Below, one piece after another: positions 17,288 through 25,548 of a DNA stretch of 64,000 nt (its first letter is position 1; the number at the start of each line of letters is the position of its first letter). The stretch lies in the NCBI RefSeq assembly GCF_902497625.1, contig NZ_CABVGX010000023.1:36354-100353 (forward strand), written 5' to 3'. The notes under the pieces are model-generated. The model ran no database searches and was not told the origin of the DNA. It saw only the letters and a program-made list of their open reading frames with translations. The translations under genes were made by a program, and so were the position numbers. Origin of the DNA: Pseudomonas fluorescens. GTDB lineage: Bacteria; Pseudomonadota; Gammaproteobacteria; Pseudomonadales; Pseudomonadaceae.

Positions 17288-17475
17288 CACCACCTGTCCA
17301 GCCCGGGACACCCTGGGTCAGCCATCTACCATGATTTCGGTGACCCTCGGATCCACCACTGAACCGCCCACCGTTGGCTACCGTGCAAGCGTGCCGTGAA
17401 AAGCTATCGGTGGTAGCGGTTCGTCCCACACCTGCGACAGCAGCACTCCTGGAGGGTGGTAGCGGAATGCGGGCA

Positions 17476-18117
17476 TTACCCAAAAAGGCCCGCTGCAATG
17501 TTGATCGAGAATCCGAGGATCGCGGTATTGAACAGAAAACAGATCAGGGATTGCGCCAGGACAATCTGGCGCATTTGCCGCGTGGCTACACCGACATCGG
17601 AGGTCTGTACTGCGACGCTGACGGTGAAGGAGAAATACAGAAAATCCCAATAGTTGGGTGTGTTCAGGCCTTCAGCGAAACGCAGCGCCGGGTCTTTTCC
17701 GTCCCAGGTGTAAAACAGACGCGCATAATGGACGCTGAAGATCACCCCGATCAGCAGCCATGAACCGATCACGGTGAGTGCAGTGAAGCCGTAGTGCAGC
17801 AGTCTGCTGGTGCTTTCCAGGTCTTTGCTGCCCGCCAGTTCGAAGGCGATGGTCGCCAGGCTGGCGATCGCGGCGATGCAGACCACGAACAGCACCAGGC
17901 CGGCGTTTTCATCCTCGACTTCGGCGATCCGCTTGACGTCCGGCGCCTTGGCTCGCGCACTTAGCCATAACATCAACACCAGGTAGGTCCACACGCCGGC
18001 ATTCCAGCCGAACAGAATTTTGCTGATGAGTGAATCGGACGGCGCCAGAATCCCCACCGCGACGCCAAGTGTGGCTGCGGTGGACAGGCGCGGGTGAGTG
18101 CGGGCGAGATGGGGCAT
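17476..18117 (-). CDS. DUF1345 membrane protein
   Basis: A 213-residue integral membrane protein with about five helices, matching in length and motif the DUF1345 family. Recognisable parts are the GWNAGVWTYLVLMLWL segment, the acidic linker RIAEVEDENAGLVL, and the C-terminal TPNYWDFLYFSFTVSVAVQT followed by SDVGVATRQMR. That last part is reminiscent of a potassium-channel-like pore loop in this family. Function is unknown. It is a single gene; the 188 bases downstream, toward the kgu remnants, show nothing. Confidence 0.8.
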   Translation of the reverse strand: MPHLARTHPRLSTAATLGVAVGILAPSDSLISKILFGWNAGVWTYLVLMLWLSARAKAPDVKRIAEVEDENAGLVLFVVCIAAIASLATIAFELAGSKDLESTSRLLHYGFTALTVIGSWLLIGVIFSVHYARLFYTWDGKDPALRFAEGLNTPNYWDFLYFSFTVSVAVQTSDVGVATRQMRQIVLAQSLICFLFNTAILGFSINIAAGLFG

Positions 18118-18239
18118 GGGGGCTCACTACGGCGGCGGGTCTATGCACCATAACGCACGCCACCAGGCTTTGCGTAGCAGCTATGTCTGAACTGTGCAGG
18201 CGCGGTGTGGGAGCGGTGTACGAGCTATGTCTGAACTGG

Positions 18240-18350
18240 GTAGCAGCTGTCGAGTGAAACGAGGCTGCGATCTCTTGCTGTTGATCTCAAATACGGGTCA
18301 TAAAAGCAAGATCAACAGATCGCAGCCTCGTTTCACTCGTCAGCTCCTAC
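18240..18350. repeat. Inverted repeat pair, GTAGCAGCTG family
   Basis: GTAGCAGCTGTCGAGTGAAA with CGAGGCTGCGATCT at the left is matched at the right by AGATCGCAGCCTCG with TTTCACTCGTCAGCTCCTAC. Another partly paired stretch (TTGCTGTTGATCT and AGATCAACAG-like) lies in the middle. It sits just after the RND permease stop and could fold into a long hairpin. Confidence 0.85.
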
Positions 18351-18359
18351 AGTGGGGAT

Positions 18360-21300
18360 TTATTCCAACCCGGTAGGTTTGGGTTGTTTATGGCGCTTGC
18401 GCACCAACTTCATCACCACCACGAAAAACACCGGCACAAACACCACGGCCAAGGTCGCCGTGATCATCCCGCCGATCACCCCGGTGCCGATGGCTTGCTG
18501 ACTCGCCGAACTCGCGCCTGTGGCAATCGCCAGCGGCACCACGCCGAGAATGAATGCCAGTGATGTCATGACTATCGGCCGCAGACGCAAGCGCGCGGCC
18601 TGCAAGGTGGCGTCGATCAGGTCGTGGCCTTCGTCGTACAGGCTCTTGGCAAACTCGATGATCAGGATCGCGTTTTTCGCCGACAGCCCTATGATGGTGA
18701 TCAGCCCGACCTTGAAGAATACGTCGTTGGGCATCCCGCGCAAGGTCACGGCGAGCACCGCGCCAAGCACACCCAGCGGCACGACCAACAATACCGAGGT
18801 AGGGATCGACCAACTCTCGTACAGCGCCGCCAGACACAAAAACACAATCAGCAACGACAGTCCGAGCAGGATCGGTGCCTGGCTGCCGGACAAGCGTTCC
18901 TGCAGCGACAGCCCGGTCCATTCCTGACCCAAACCTGCCGGGCCCAGTGCAACCAGTCGCTCGATCTCCGCCATGGCTTCACCGGTGCTGTAACCCGGTT
19001 TCGGCTCGCCGGAAATGCTGATCGCCGGGTAGCCGTTGTAACGGGTCAGTTGCGCCGGTCCCTGGGTCCATTTCGCTTCCACGAAAGCAGACAGCGGGAC
19101 CATTTTCCCGGCATCGTTGCGCACGTTCATCCTCAGCAGATCGGCGACCTGGCTGCGCTGATCGCCTTCGGCCTGGACCACCACCCGCTGCATCCGCCCC
19201 TGATTGGGGAAGTCGTTGATGTACGCCGACCCCACCGCCGTGGATAGCACGTTGCCGAGGTCGGCGAACGACACACCCAGAGCGTTCGCCTGCTTGCGGT
19301 CGACTTCCAGCTGCACTTGCGGCGCTTCGGCCAGGGCGCTTTCACGCACGTTCATCAGAATCGGGCTGTTATCGGCGGCCTCGAGCAGTTCGCTTCGAGC
19401 TTTCATCAATGCCGCATGACCGAGGCCGCCACGGTCTTGCAGGCGGAATTCGAAACCGCTCGAAGTGCCCAGGCCGTCCACCGGCGGGGGCAGGACCGAG
19501 AACGCCGCGGCATCCTTGATCTGGCTGAAGGCGATATTGGCGCGGTCGGCGATGGAGCTGGCCGAATCGTCGCTGCCGCGTTCCGACCAGTCTTTCAACG
19601 TGGTAAACGCCAAGGCTGCGTTCTGTCCGCTGCCGGAGAAACTGAAACCAAGGATCACAGTACTGTCACCGACACCCGGTTCTGTCGCGTTGTGCGCCTC
19701 GATCTGCTTGACCACCTGCACCGTGCGGTTCTGGCTCGCACCGGGTGGCAGCTGAATGTCAGTGATCGTGTAACCCTGATCCTCCACCGGCAGAAACGAA
19801 GATGGCAGGCGGCTGAAGCACCACCCCAGCGCGATCAACAACACGCCATAGATCATCAGATAGCGACCGCTGCGTTTAAGCGCATAGGCTACCCAGCCCG
19901 AATAACGCTCGGTCAGTTGCTCGAAACTCCGGTTGAACCAGCCGAAAAAGCCGCTCCTGGCGTGATGCCCGCCTCTGGCAACCGGCTTGAGCAAAGTCGC
20001 ACACAGCGCCGGGGTCAGGGTCAGGGCGAGAAACGCCGAGAACAGAATCGACGTCGCCATCGACAACGAGAACTGCCGGTAAATCACGCCGACCGAACCC
20101 TGCATGAACGCCATCGGGATAAACACCGCGACCAGCACCAGGGTAATGCCGATGATCGCCCCGGTGATCTGCTTCATGGCCTTGCGCGTCGCGTCCTTGG
20201 GCGACAGGCCTTCGGTGGCCATGATCCGTTCGACGTTTTCCACCACCACAATGGCGTCGTCCACCAGAATGCCGATCGCCAGCACCATGCCGAACATGGT
20301 CAGCACGTTCACGGAAAAGCCCAGCGACAGCATGGTTGCGAAGGTGCCCATCAGAGCCACAGGCACGACCAGCGTTGGAATCAGGGTGTAGCGGATGTTT
20401 TGCAAAAACAGAAACATCACCGCGAACACCAGCACCATGGCTTCGAGCAGGGTGTAGACCACTTTGGTGATCGAGACTTTGACGAACGGCGAGGTGTCGT
20501 AAGGAATCTTGTATTCGACGTTGACCGGGAAGTAGCGTGCCAGATCATCCATCTTTGCCCGCACCAGCGTGGCGGTGCTCAGGGCATTGGCGCCCGGTGA
20601 CAGTTGCACGCCGACGGCGGTCGAAGGCTTGCCGTTCAGGCGCGTGCCGAATTGATAATCCTGGCTGCCGATTTCGACCCGCGCCACGTCGCGAATGCGC
20701 ACAGTGGAGCCGTCGGGATTGGCCTTGAGCACGATGTCGGCAAATTCTTCCGGGGTCGACAACTGTCCTTTGACCAGGATGGTCGCGGTGATTTCCTGGC
20801 TGCTGCGCGTCGGCAGATCACCGATGCTGCCCGCCGACACCTGCGCGTTCTGCGCGGCAATGGCGGCATTCACATCGGCCGGGGTCAGGCTGAAGCCGAG
20901 CAGCTTCTGCGGATCGATCCAGATGCGCATGGCCCGTTCGGCGCCGTACAACTGCGCCTTTCCGACGCCGTCCAGACGCTTTATCTCGTTCATCACGTTG
21001 CGCGCCAGATAATCACTGAGTGCAACGTTGTCGAGCTTGCCGTCGCTGGACGTCAAGGTGATCAGCAGCAAAAATCCGGCGGAGACTTTTTCCACCTGCA
21101 AACCTTGCTGGTTCACTGCTTGCGGCAACCGAGACTCGACCACTTTCAGGCGGTTCTGTACATCGACCTGAGCCATTTCAGGGTTGGTGCCTGGTTGAAA
21201 CGTGGCCTTGATCGTGGCGCTGCCAAGGCTGCTCTGTGACTCGAAGTACAGCAGATGATCGGCGCCGTTGAGCTCTTCCTCGATCAGGCTGACCACGCTC

Positions 21301-21476
21301 TCATCCACAGTCTGCGCCGAGGCTCCGGGGTACACGGCATAGATTTCGATCTTCGGCGGCGCTACATCGGGGTACTGCGCCACCGGCAACTGCACAATGG
21401 CCAGCGCGCCGGCCAGCAGGATGAACAGGGCAACCACCCAGGCAAATACCGGGCGGTCGATAAAGAACTGCGGCAT
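18360..21476 (-). CDS. RND multidrug efflux permease (HAE1 family)
   Basis: A 1038-residue inner-membrane proton antiporter of the AcrB/MexD/MexY class. It begins MPQFFIDRPVFAWVVALFIL. It contains DVQNRLKVVESRLP, the fourth-helix proton-relay motif with the double aspartate (GILVDDAIVVVENVERIM), the GFFGWFNRSF loop, and the HAE1 ending. All 12 membrane segments and both large periplasmic loops are present. It follows the adaptor gene by 15 bases. By sequence it sits between MexD and MexY, so amphiphilic drugs are likely substrates; this is an inference. No outer-membrane channel gene accompanies it, so it presumably uses an OprM-type channel encoded elsewhere. Confidence 0.93.
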   Translation of the reverse strand: MPQFFIDRPVFAWVVALFILLAGALAIVQLPVAQYPDVAPPKIEIYAVYPGASAQTVDESVVSLIEEELNGADHLLYFESQSSLGSATIKATFQPGTNPEMAQVDVQNRLKVVESRLPQAVNQQGLQVEKVSAGFLLLITLTSSDGKLDNVALSDYLARNVMNEIKRLDGVGKAQLYGAERAMRIWIDPQKLLGFSLTPADVNAAIAAQNAQVSAGSIGDLPTRSSQEITATILVKGQLSTPEEFADIVLKANPDGSTVRIRDVARVEIGSQDYQFGTRLNGKPSTAVGVQLSPGANALSTATLVRAKMDDLARYFPVNVEYKIPYDTSPFVKVSITKVVYTLLEAMVLVFAVMFLFLQNIRYTLIPTLVVPVALMGTFATMLSLGFSVNVLTMFGMVLAIGILVDDAIVVVENVERIMATEGLSPKDATRKAMKQITGAIIGITLVLVAVFIPMAFMQGSVGVIYRQFSLSMATSILFSAFLALTLTPALCATLLKPVARGGHHARSGFFGWFNRSFEQLTERYSGWVAYALKRSGRYLMIYGVLLIALGWCFSRLPSSFLPVEDQGYTITDIQLPPGASQNRTVQVVKQIEAHNATEPGVGDSTVILGFSFSGSGQNAALAFTTLKDWSERGSDDSASSIADRANIAFSQIKDAAAFSVLPPPVDGLGTSSGFEFRLQDRGGLGHAALMKARSELLEAADNSPILMNVRESALAEAPQVQLEVDRKQANALGVSFADLGNVLSTAVGSAYINDFPNQGRMQRVVVQAEGDQRSQVADLLRMNVRNDAGKMVPLSAFVEAKWTQGPAQLTRYNGYPAISISGEPKPGYSTGEAMAEIERLVALGPAGLGQEWTGLSLQERLSGSQAPILLGLSLLIVFLCLAALYESWSIPTSVLLVVPLGVLGAVLAVTLRGMPNDVFFKVGLITIIGLSAKNAILIIEFAKSLYDEGHDLIDATLQAARLRLRPIVMTSLAFILGVVPLAIATGASSASQQAIGTGVIGGMITATLAVVFVPVFFVVVMKLVRKRHKQPKPTGLE

Positions 21477-21491
21477 AAAAAAGCGTCCTGC

Positions 21492-22649
21492 TTACTGACC
21501 AGAAGCCTGGGCAAGTGGAAGAGGGGTGTCGTCGATCTGCACTTTCTCGCCGGGTTTGGCGTGTTGCAGGCCTTCGGTGACGATGCGGTCGCCGGGTTTC
21601 AATCCGCCAGTGACGATCCAGCGATCGTTCTGCACGGCGCCCAGTTCGACGGGCTGCAGACCAACGCGCCGATCCGCATCCAGCAGCAGCACTTGCGCGA
21701 TGCCGGCGCTGTCACGCTGGATGGCCCGTTGCGGCACGCTGATGCCGTGCTGATCGACCGCTTGCTCCAGCCGCACGCGTACAAAGCTGCCCGGCAACAG
21801 ATCGAGGTCCGGATTGGGGAATTCGCTGCGCAGGATGATCTGACCAGTGCCGGGATCCACTGTTATGTCGGTGAACAGCAGCTTGCCCGGCAGCGGATAG
21901 AGACTGCCGTCGTCCTGTATCAGCGTCGCTTTGGCTTGGCCCTGACCGATTTCTTTCAATTGCCCGGAGCGAAACGCGCGGCGCAGGTCGTTGAGTTCGC
22001 GGGTCGATTGGGTGAGGTCGGCGTGAATCGGGTCGAGCTGCTGAATGAGGGCCAGTGGCGTAGTTTCGTTTTGCCCGACCAGCGCCCCTTCGGTAACCAG
22101 TGCACGCCCGATGCGTCCGGCAATCGGCGCGGTGACGGTGGCATAGCCGAGGTTGAGTCTGGCCCGGTCCACGGCAGCCTTGTTGGCGGCGACGTCAGCG
22201 GCCGTTTGCCGAACGGCGGCACGGGCGTTGTCGTAGTCCTGGCCACTGATGGCGTTGCCTTCGACCAGCTGTGCGTATCGCTGCTCTTGCAAGCGCGCCT
22301 GAAACGCGTTGGCCTCGGCTTTGCGCAGGTCCGCCTCGGCGCTGTCGAGGTCAGCCTTGAACGGTGCGGGGTCGATGCGGAACAGGACGTCGCCTTTTTT
22401 CACGTCGGTGCCTTCCTGGAAGACGCGCTGCAACACCACACCCGCCACCCGCGCGCGCACCTCGGCAATGCGCGGCGCGGCAATCCGCCCGCTCAGCTCA
22501 CTGCTGATCGACAGTGGCCGGGCGGACAAGGTCTCGATGCGCACGCTGGCCAATGGCGCCGCTTCCTCGGCGGTCGTGGCCTTGTCACACGCGCCCAGCG
22601 TCAACGCCAATGCAATCAGGCTGAGCCTGGCGAGCAGATTCTTCGACAT
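21492..22649 (-). CDS. RND periplasmic adaptor (membrane fusion) lipoprotein
   Basis: A 385-residue adaptor that links the permease to an outer-membrane channel. It has a lipoprotein signal with the lipobox LTLGAC (Cys near 21). The lipoyl half-motif GRIAAPRIAEVRARVAGVV is followed by an alpha-hairpin (LDSAEADLRKAEANAFQARL), the second lipoyl half (LNLGYATVTAPIAGRIGR) and the beta-barrel and membrane-proximal domains. It is first in a two-gene operon with the permease and diverges from the two-component system at 22945, which suggests that system as its regulator. Confidence 0.93.
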   Translation of the reverse strand: MSKNLLARLSLIALALTLGACDKATTAEEAAPLASVRIETLSARPLSISSELSGRIAAPRIAEVRARVAGVVLQRVFQEGTDVKKGDVLFRIDPAPFKADLDSAEADLRKAEANAFQARLQEQRYAQLVEGNAISGQDYDNARAAVRQTAADVAANKAAVDRARLNLGYATVTAPIAGRIGRALVTEGALVGQNETTPLALIQQLDPIHADLTQSTRELNDLRRAFRSGQLKEIGQGQAKATLIQDDGSLYPLPGKLLFTDITVDPGTGQIILRSEFPNPDLDLLPGSFVRVRLEQAVDQHGISVPQRAIQRDSAGIAQVLLLDADRRVGLQPVELGAVQNDRWIVTGGLKPGDRIVTEGLQHAKPGEKVQIDDTPLPLAQASGQ

Positions 22650-22802
22650 GAATTACCCCAATAATGACCCCCGGCATCCTACGGGGAGGCCACGAGAGTA
22701 GTGGTGAAGCTTTGTAGTTGCTGTGTGAAATTGTGTAAGGGTTTTACTCAGGAAGGCAGGAGGGCGTATATCCTTCAGGTCTTGAAATTTTTGCGCCTGT
22801 CC

Positions 22803-22910
22803 GGCCGCCTTCGCGGGCAAGCCCGCTCCCACATTTGATCTCCGGTGTGTCAACTATTTCCGGAACATCGCCAATCCCATGTGGGAGCGGGCTTGCCCGC
22901 GAAAGCGGCC
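22803..22910. repeat. Inverted REP pair between efflux and two-component genes
   Basis: GGCCGCCTTCGCGGGCAAGC with CCGCTCCCACA on one side and TGTGGGAGCGGGCTTGCCCG with CGAAAGCGGCC on the other. This is the most common REP of the group. It lies between divergent promoters, closer to the response regulator start. Confidence 0.9.
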
Positions 22911-22944
22911 GCACACACGCCACCGCACCTTCTGGAAACACCCC

Positions 22945-23646
22945 ATGCCCAACATCCTCCTGGTCGAAGACGACTCCGCACTCTCCGAACTGATTGCCAG
23001 TTATCTGGAGCGCAACGGCTATAGCGTCAGTGTGATAAGCCGTGGCGATCAGGTGCGGGAGCGCGCGCGGGCCAATCCTCCGGACCTGGTGATCCTTGAT
23101 CTGATGCTGCCGGGGCTGGATGGTCTGCAAGTGTGCCGCTTGCTGCGCGCCGATTCGGCAGCGCTGCCGATCCTGATGCTTACCGCCCGCGACGATAGCC
23201 ACGATCAGGTACTGGGGCTGGAAATGGGTGCCGACGACTATGTGAGCAAACCCTGCGAACCGCGGGTGTTGCTGGCGCGAGTGCGCACCTTGCTGCGCCG
23301 TAGCAGCCTCAGCGAACCGCAGAGCGCCAACGATCGCATTCTGATGGGCAACCTGTGCATCGACCTTTCCGAGCGCACCGTCACCTGGCGCCAGCAACCG
23401 GTTGAGCTGTCCAGTGGCGAGTACAACCTGCTGGTGGTGTTGGCCCGGCACGCCGGCGAAGTGCTCAGCCGTGACCAGATTCTGCAACGCCTGCGCGGTA
23501 TCGAATTCAACGGCACAGACCGCTCGGTGGACGTGGCGATTTCCAAGCTGCGGCGCAAGTTCGACGACCACGCCGGCGAAGCGCGCAAGATCAAAACGGT
23601 GTGGGGCAAAGGTTATTTGTTCAGCCGCTCCGAATGGGAATGCTGA
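22945..23646 (+). CDS. OmpR-family response regulator
   Basis: A 233-residue regulator with an N-terminal receiver domain (ILLVEDDSALSELI, phospho-acceptor D52 in VILDLMLPGLDG, then LMLTARDD and a KPCEPRVLLARV lysine region) and a C-terminal winged helix (LSSGEYNLLVVLARHAGEVL to RSVDVAISKLRRK). It resembles RstA and ParR. The ATG at 22945 is used; the frame is open upstream into the REP, which is not coding. The kinase gene follows four bases after the stop. Divergence from the RND operon suggests it controls that pump. Confidence 0.92.
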   Translation: MPNILLVEDDSALSELIASYLERNGYSVSVISRGDQVRERARANPPDLVILDLMLPGLDGLQVCRLLRADSAALPILMLTARDDSHDQVLGLEMGADDYVSKPCEPRVLLARVRTLLRRSSLSEPQSANDRILMGNLCIDLSERTVTWRQQPVELSSGEYNLLVVLARHAGEVLSRDQILQRLRGIEFNGTDRSVDVAISKLRRKFDDHAGEARKIKTVWGKGYLFSRSEWEC

Positions 23647-23650
23647 GCCC

Positions 23651-24952
23651 ATGTTCAGACTGCTGTTTCGCCTGTACCTGGTGACGATCGTTTCCTATAG
23701 CGCTGCGATTTACCTGGTGCCTGAGGTCGTGATCAAACTCTTCCACGAGCGTTTCGTCACCTATAACCTTGATTACTCCCGAGGACTGCAAACCCTCATC
23801 GTCAAGCAGTTTCACGCGGTACCGCAGGCGCAGTGGCCGGCGTTAGCCGCCGAAATGGACAAAGAATTCCAGCCATTGCACATCGTTCTGGCGCGTACCG
23901 ACGATGCTGAATTTACCCCTGTCGAGCAGCAGCGTTTGCGCCGCGGCGAAAACGTGGTGCGAATCGGTGACTGGGGCTGGCGGACCCTGGCAGTCACCCC
24001 CTTGAACGAGCAGGCCGTGGTGCAGATGGTGGTCCCACCGGATCCGATGGACGTGAGCCTGTTGTACTGGAGCATCAACGTGCTGATCGGCGCGACCTTG
24101 CTCGCCTGTCTGTTGCTCTGGCTGCGCCCGCACTGGCGAGACCTGGAGAGACTCAAAGGCACGGCGGAACGCTTCGGCAAAGGCCACTTGAGCGAACGCA
24201 CCCATATTTCAGCGAGCTCCAATATTGGCAGTCTGGCGCATGTATTCGACACCATGGCCAGCGACATCGAGCACCTGCTCAATCAGCAGCGCGACCTGCT
24301 CAATGCCGTTTCCCACGAGTTGCGCACACCACTGACCCGCCTGGATTTCGGCCTGGCCCTCGCGCTATCGGACGATTTGCCGGCTTCCAGCCGCGAACGC
24401 CTGCAGGGGCTGGTGGCGCATATCCGCGAACTCGACGAACTCGTGCTCGAACTGCTGTCGTACAGCCGTTTGCAAAACCCGGCGCGTGTGCCTGAACAGG
24501 TCGAAGTTTCCCTGGACGAGTTTGTCGACAGCATTCTCGGCAGCGTTGACGAGGAACTGAGTTCTCCGGACATCGTTATTGACGTACTGCTGAACGGTCA
24601 GCTGGCGCGGTTCAGCCTTGACCCACGGCTAACGGCGCGAGCCATCCAGAACCTGCTGCGCAACGCGATGCGTTATTGCGAAAAGCGCATCCAGATCAGC
24701 GTGCAGGTCAGCGCCAAGGGCTGCGAGATTTGCGTGGATGACGACGGCATCGGCATTCCGGATGACGAGCGCGAACGCATCTTCGAGCCGTTTTATCGCC
24801 TGGATCGCAGCCGGGATCGCGCCACGGGAGGATTCGGTCTTGGTCTTGCGATCAGCCGCCGCGCCCTCGAAGCGCAAAACGGAACGCTGACCGTCGAACC
24901 GTCCCCCCTGGGCGGCGCACGCTTTCGCCTGTGGCTACCCACCCCTAGCTGA
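23651..24952 (+). CDS. Sensor histidine kinase, RstB/ParS-like
   Basis: A 433-residue inner-membrane kinase. It has an N-terminal helix (FRLYLVTIVSYSAAIYLV), a periplasmic sensor of about 120 residues, a second helix near 138-156 (VLIGATLLACLLLWL), and a HAMP linker. The dimerisation domain has H222 in NAVSHELRTPLTRLDF. The ATPase boxes are N (LLRNAMRYC), G1 (DDDGIGIPD), F (RIFEPFYR) and G2 (GGFGLGLAI). All catalytic parts are intact. The start is set by the 4-base gap to the regulator and the homologous N-terminus. The signal it reads is not evident; ParS senses cationic peptides and is offered only as analogy. Confidence 0.92.
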   Translation: MFRLLFRLYLVTIVSYSAAIYLVPEVVIKLFHERFVTYNLDYSRGLQTLIVKQFHAVPQAQWPALAAEMDKEFQPLHIVLARTDDAEFTPVEQQRLRRGENVVRIGDWGWRTLAVTPLNEQAVVQMVVPPDPMDVSLLYWSINVLIGATLLACLLLWLRPHWRDLERLKGTAERFGKGHLSERTHISASSNIGSLAHVFDTMASDIEHLLNQQRDLLNAVSHELRTPLTRLDFGLALALSDDLPASSRERLQGLVAHIRELDELVLELLSYSRLQNPARVPEQVEVSLDEFVDSILGSVDEELSSPDIVIDVLLNGQLARFSLDPRLTARAIQNLLRNAMRYCEKRIQISVQVSAKGCEICVDDDGIGIPDDERERIFEPFYRLDRSRDRATGGFGLGLAISRRALEAQNGTLTVEPSPLGGARFRLWLPTPS

Positions 24953-25039
24953 CGTCTCTGGCTAACACCCCCCTGACGTCTCTCGCTACCAAGCCCACCT
25001 GACGTTATGACTACCGACATCAGCCTGACGCCAATCCCC

Positions 25040-25164
25040 GTAGCAGCTGCCGAGCAGCGCGAGGCTGCGTCTAGCCGCACTGCAGTACCAAAAGTTGAAC
25101 TCCCCCGTAAATCGGGAGAGTCACGAAATTCAGACGCAGCCTCGCGCTGCTCGGCAGCTGCTAC
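25040..25164. repeat. Inverted repeat pair, GTAGCAGCTG family
   Basis: GTAGCAGCTGCCGAGCAGCG with CGAGGCTGCGTCT at the left is mirrored by AGACGCAGCCTCG with CGCTGCTCGGCAGCTGCTAC at the right (mismatches few). The arms are the same family as those of the big array at 53.1-54.45 kb. In front of it, 24950-25020 has three imperfect copies of CTGACGTCTCTSGCTA at about 25-base spacing. Confidence 0.85.
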
Positions 25165-25181
25165 ATCGGCGGAGGTTCAAT

Positions 25182-25385
25182 CTATACCGTGCGATACAGG
25201 TGCGCGACCAGACTGCTGTTTTGCATCAGGCAGCGTTGGGATTTGCTGTCCCAGACCTGGCCTTTGGGGCAGTTGGCTTTTTCCGGTTCTTCTTTCTGTT
25301 TGTCGCTGGTAGCGAGCGCCATAGAGCTTGAAAGTGCAACGGCCAGCACAAGAGGCGTGCCAAAGGTAGCGAAACGAATGTTCAT
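25182..25385 (-). CDS. Small secreted cysteine-containing protein, unknown function
   Basis: A 67-residue product with a signal peptide (FGTPLVLAVALSSSMALA) and a mature part of about 42 residues. The charged stretch SDKQKEEPEKA precedes CPKGQVWDSKSQRCL, in which two cysteines probably form a disulfide. The spacing C-x11-C with CPxGxVWD resembles short cysteine motifs in other small Pseudomonas exported proteins. GGAG precedes the ATG. No function can be proposed. Confidence 0.65.
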   Translation of the reverse strand: MNIRFATFGTPLVLAVALSSSMALATSDKQKEEPEKANCPKGQVWDSKSQRCLMQNSSLVAHLYRTV

Positions 25386-25548
25386 GACGGATGCTCCACA
25401 CAGTGTTGCATTACAGTCGAATCATGCCCCGATTGCGCTGATGAGCGTATCGGGGTGATTACTGTTGGGACATCGCCAAGGTCAGGAAAGTCGAACGGAT
25501 GTGACCGATCGGTCGAAACAGAGGTAGCGGCCGTCAGGTGACGCCTTA

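Noticed and set aside
13709..17311. A genomic island or integron as explanation of the broken genes
   Set aside because: No integrase, transposase, attachment repeat or tRNA is present. Stepwise deletions and a small inversion explain it better.
19317..20600. A 427-codon frame opposite the RND permease
   Set aside because: Antisense shadow, rich in H, R and Q, with no domain.
21255..22664. A 469-codon frame opposite the adaptor gene
   Set aside because: Antisense shadow of a certain gene; no ribosome site or signal.
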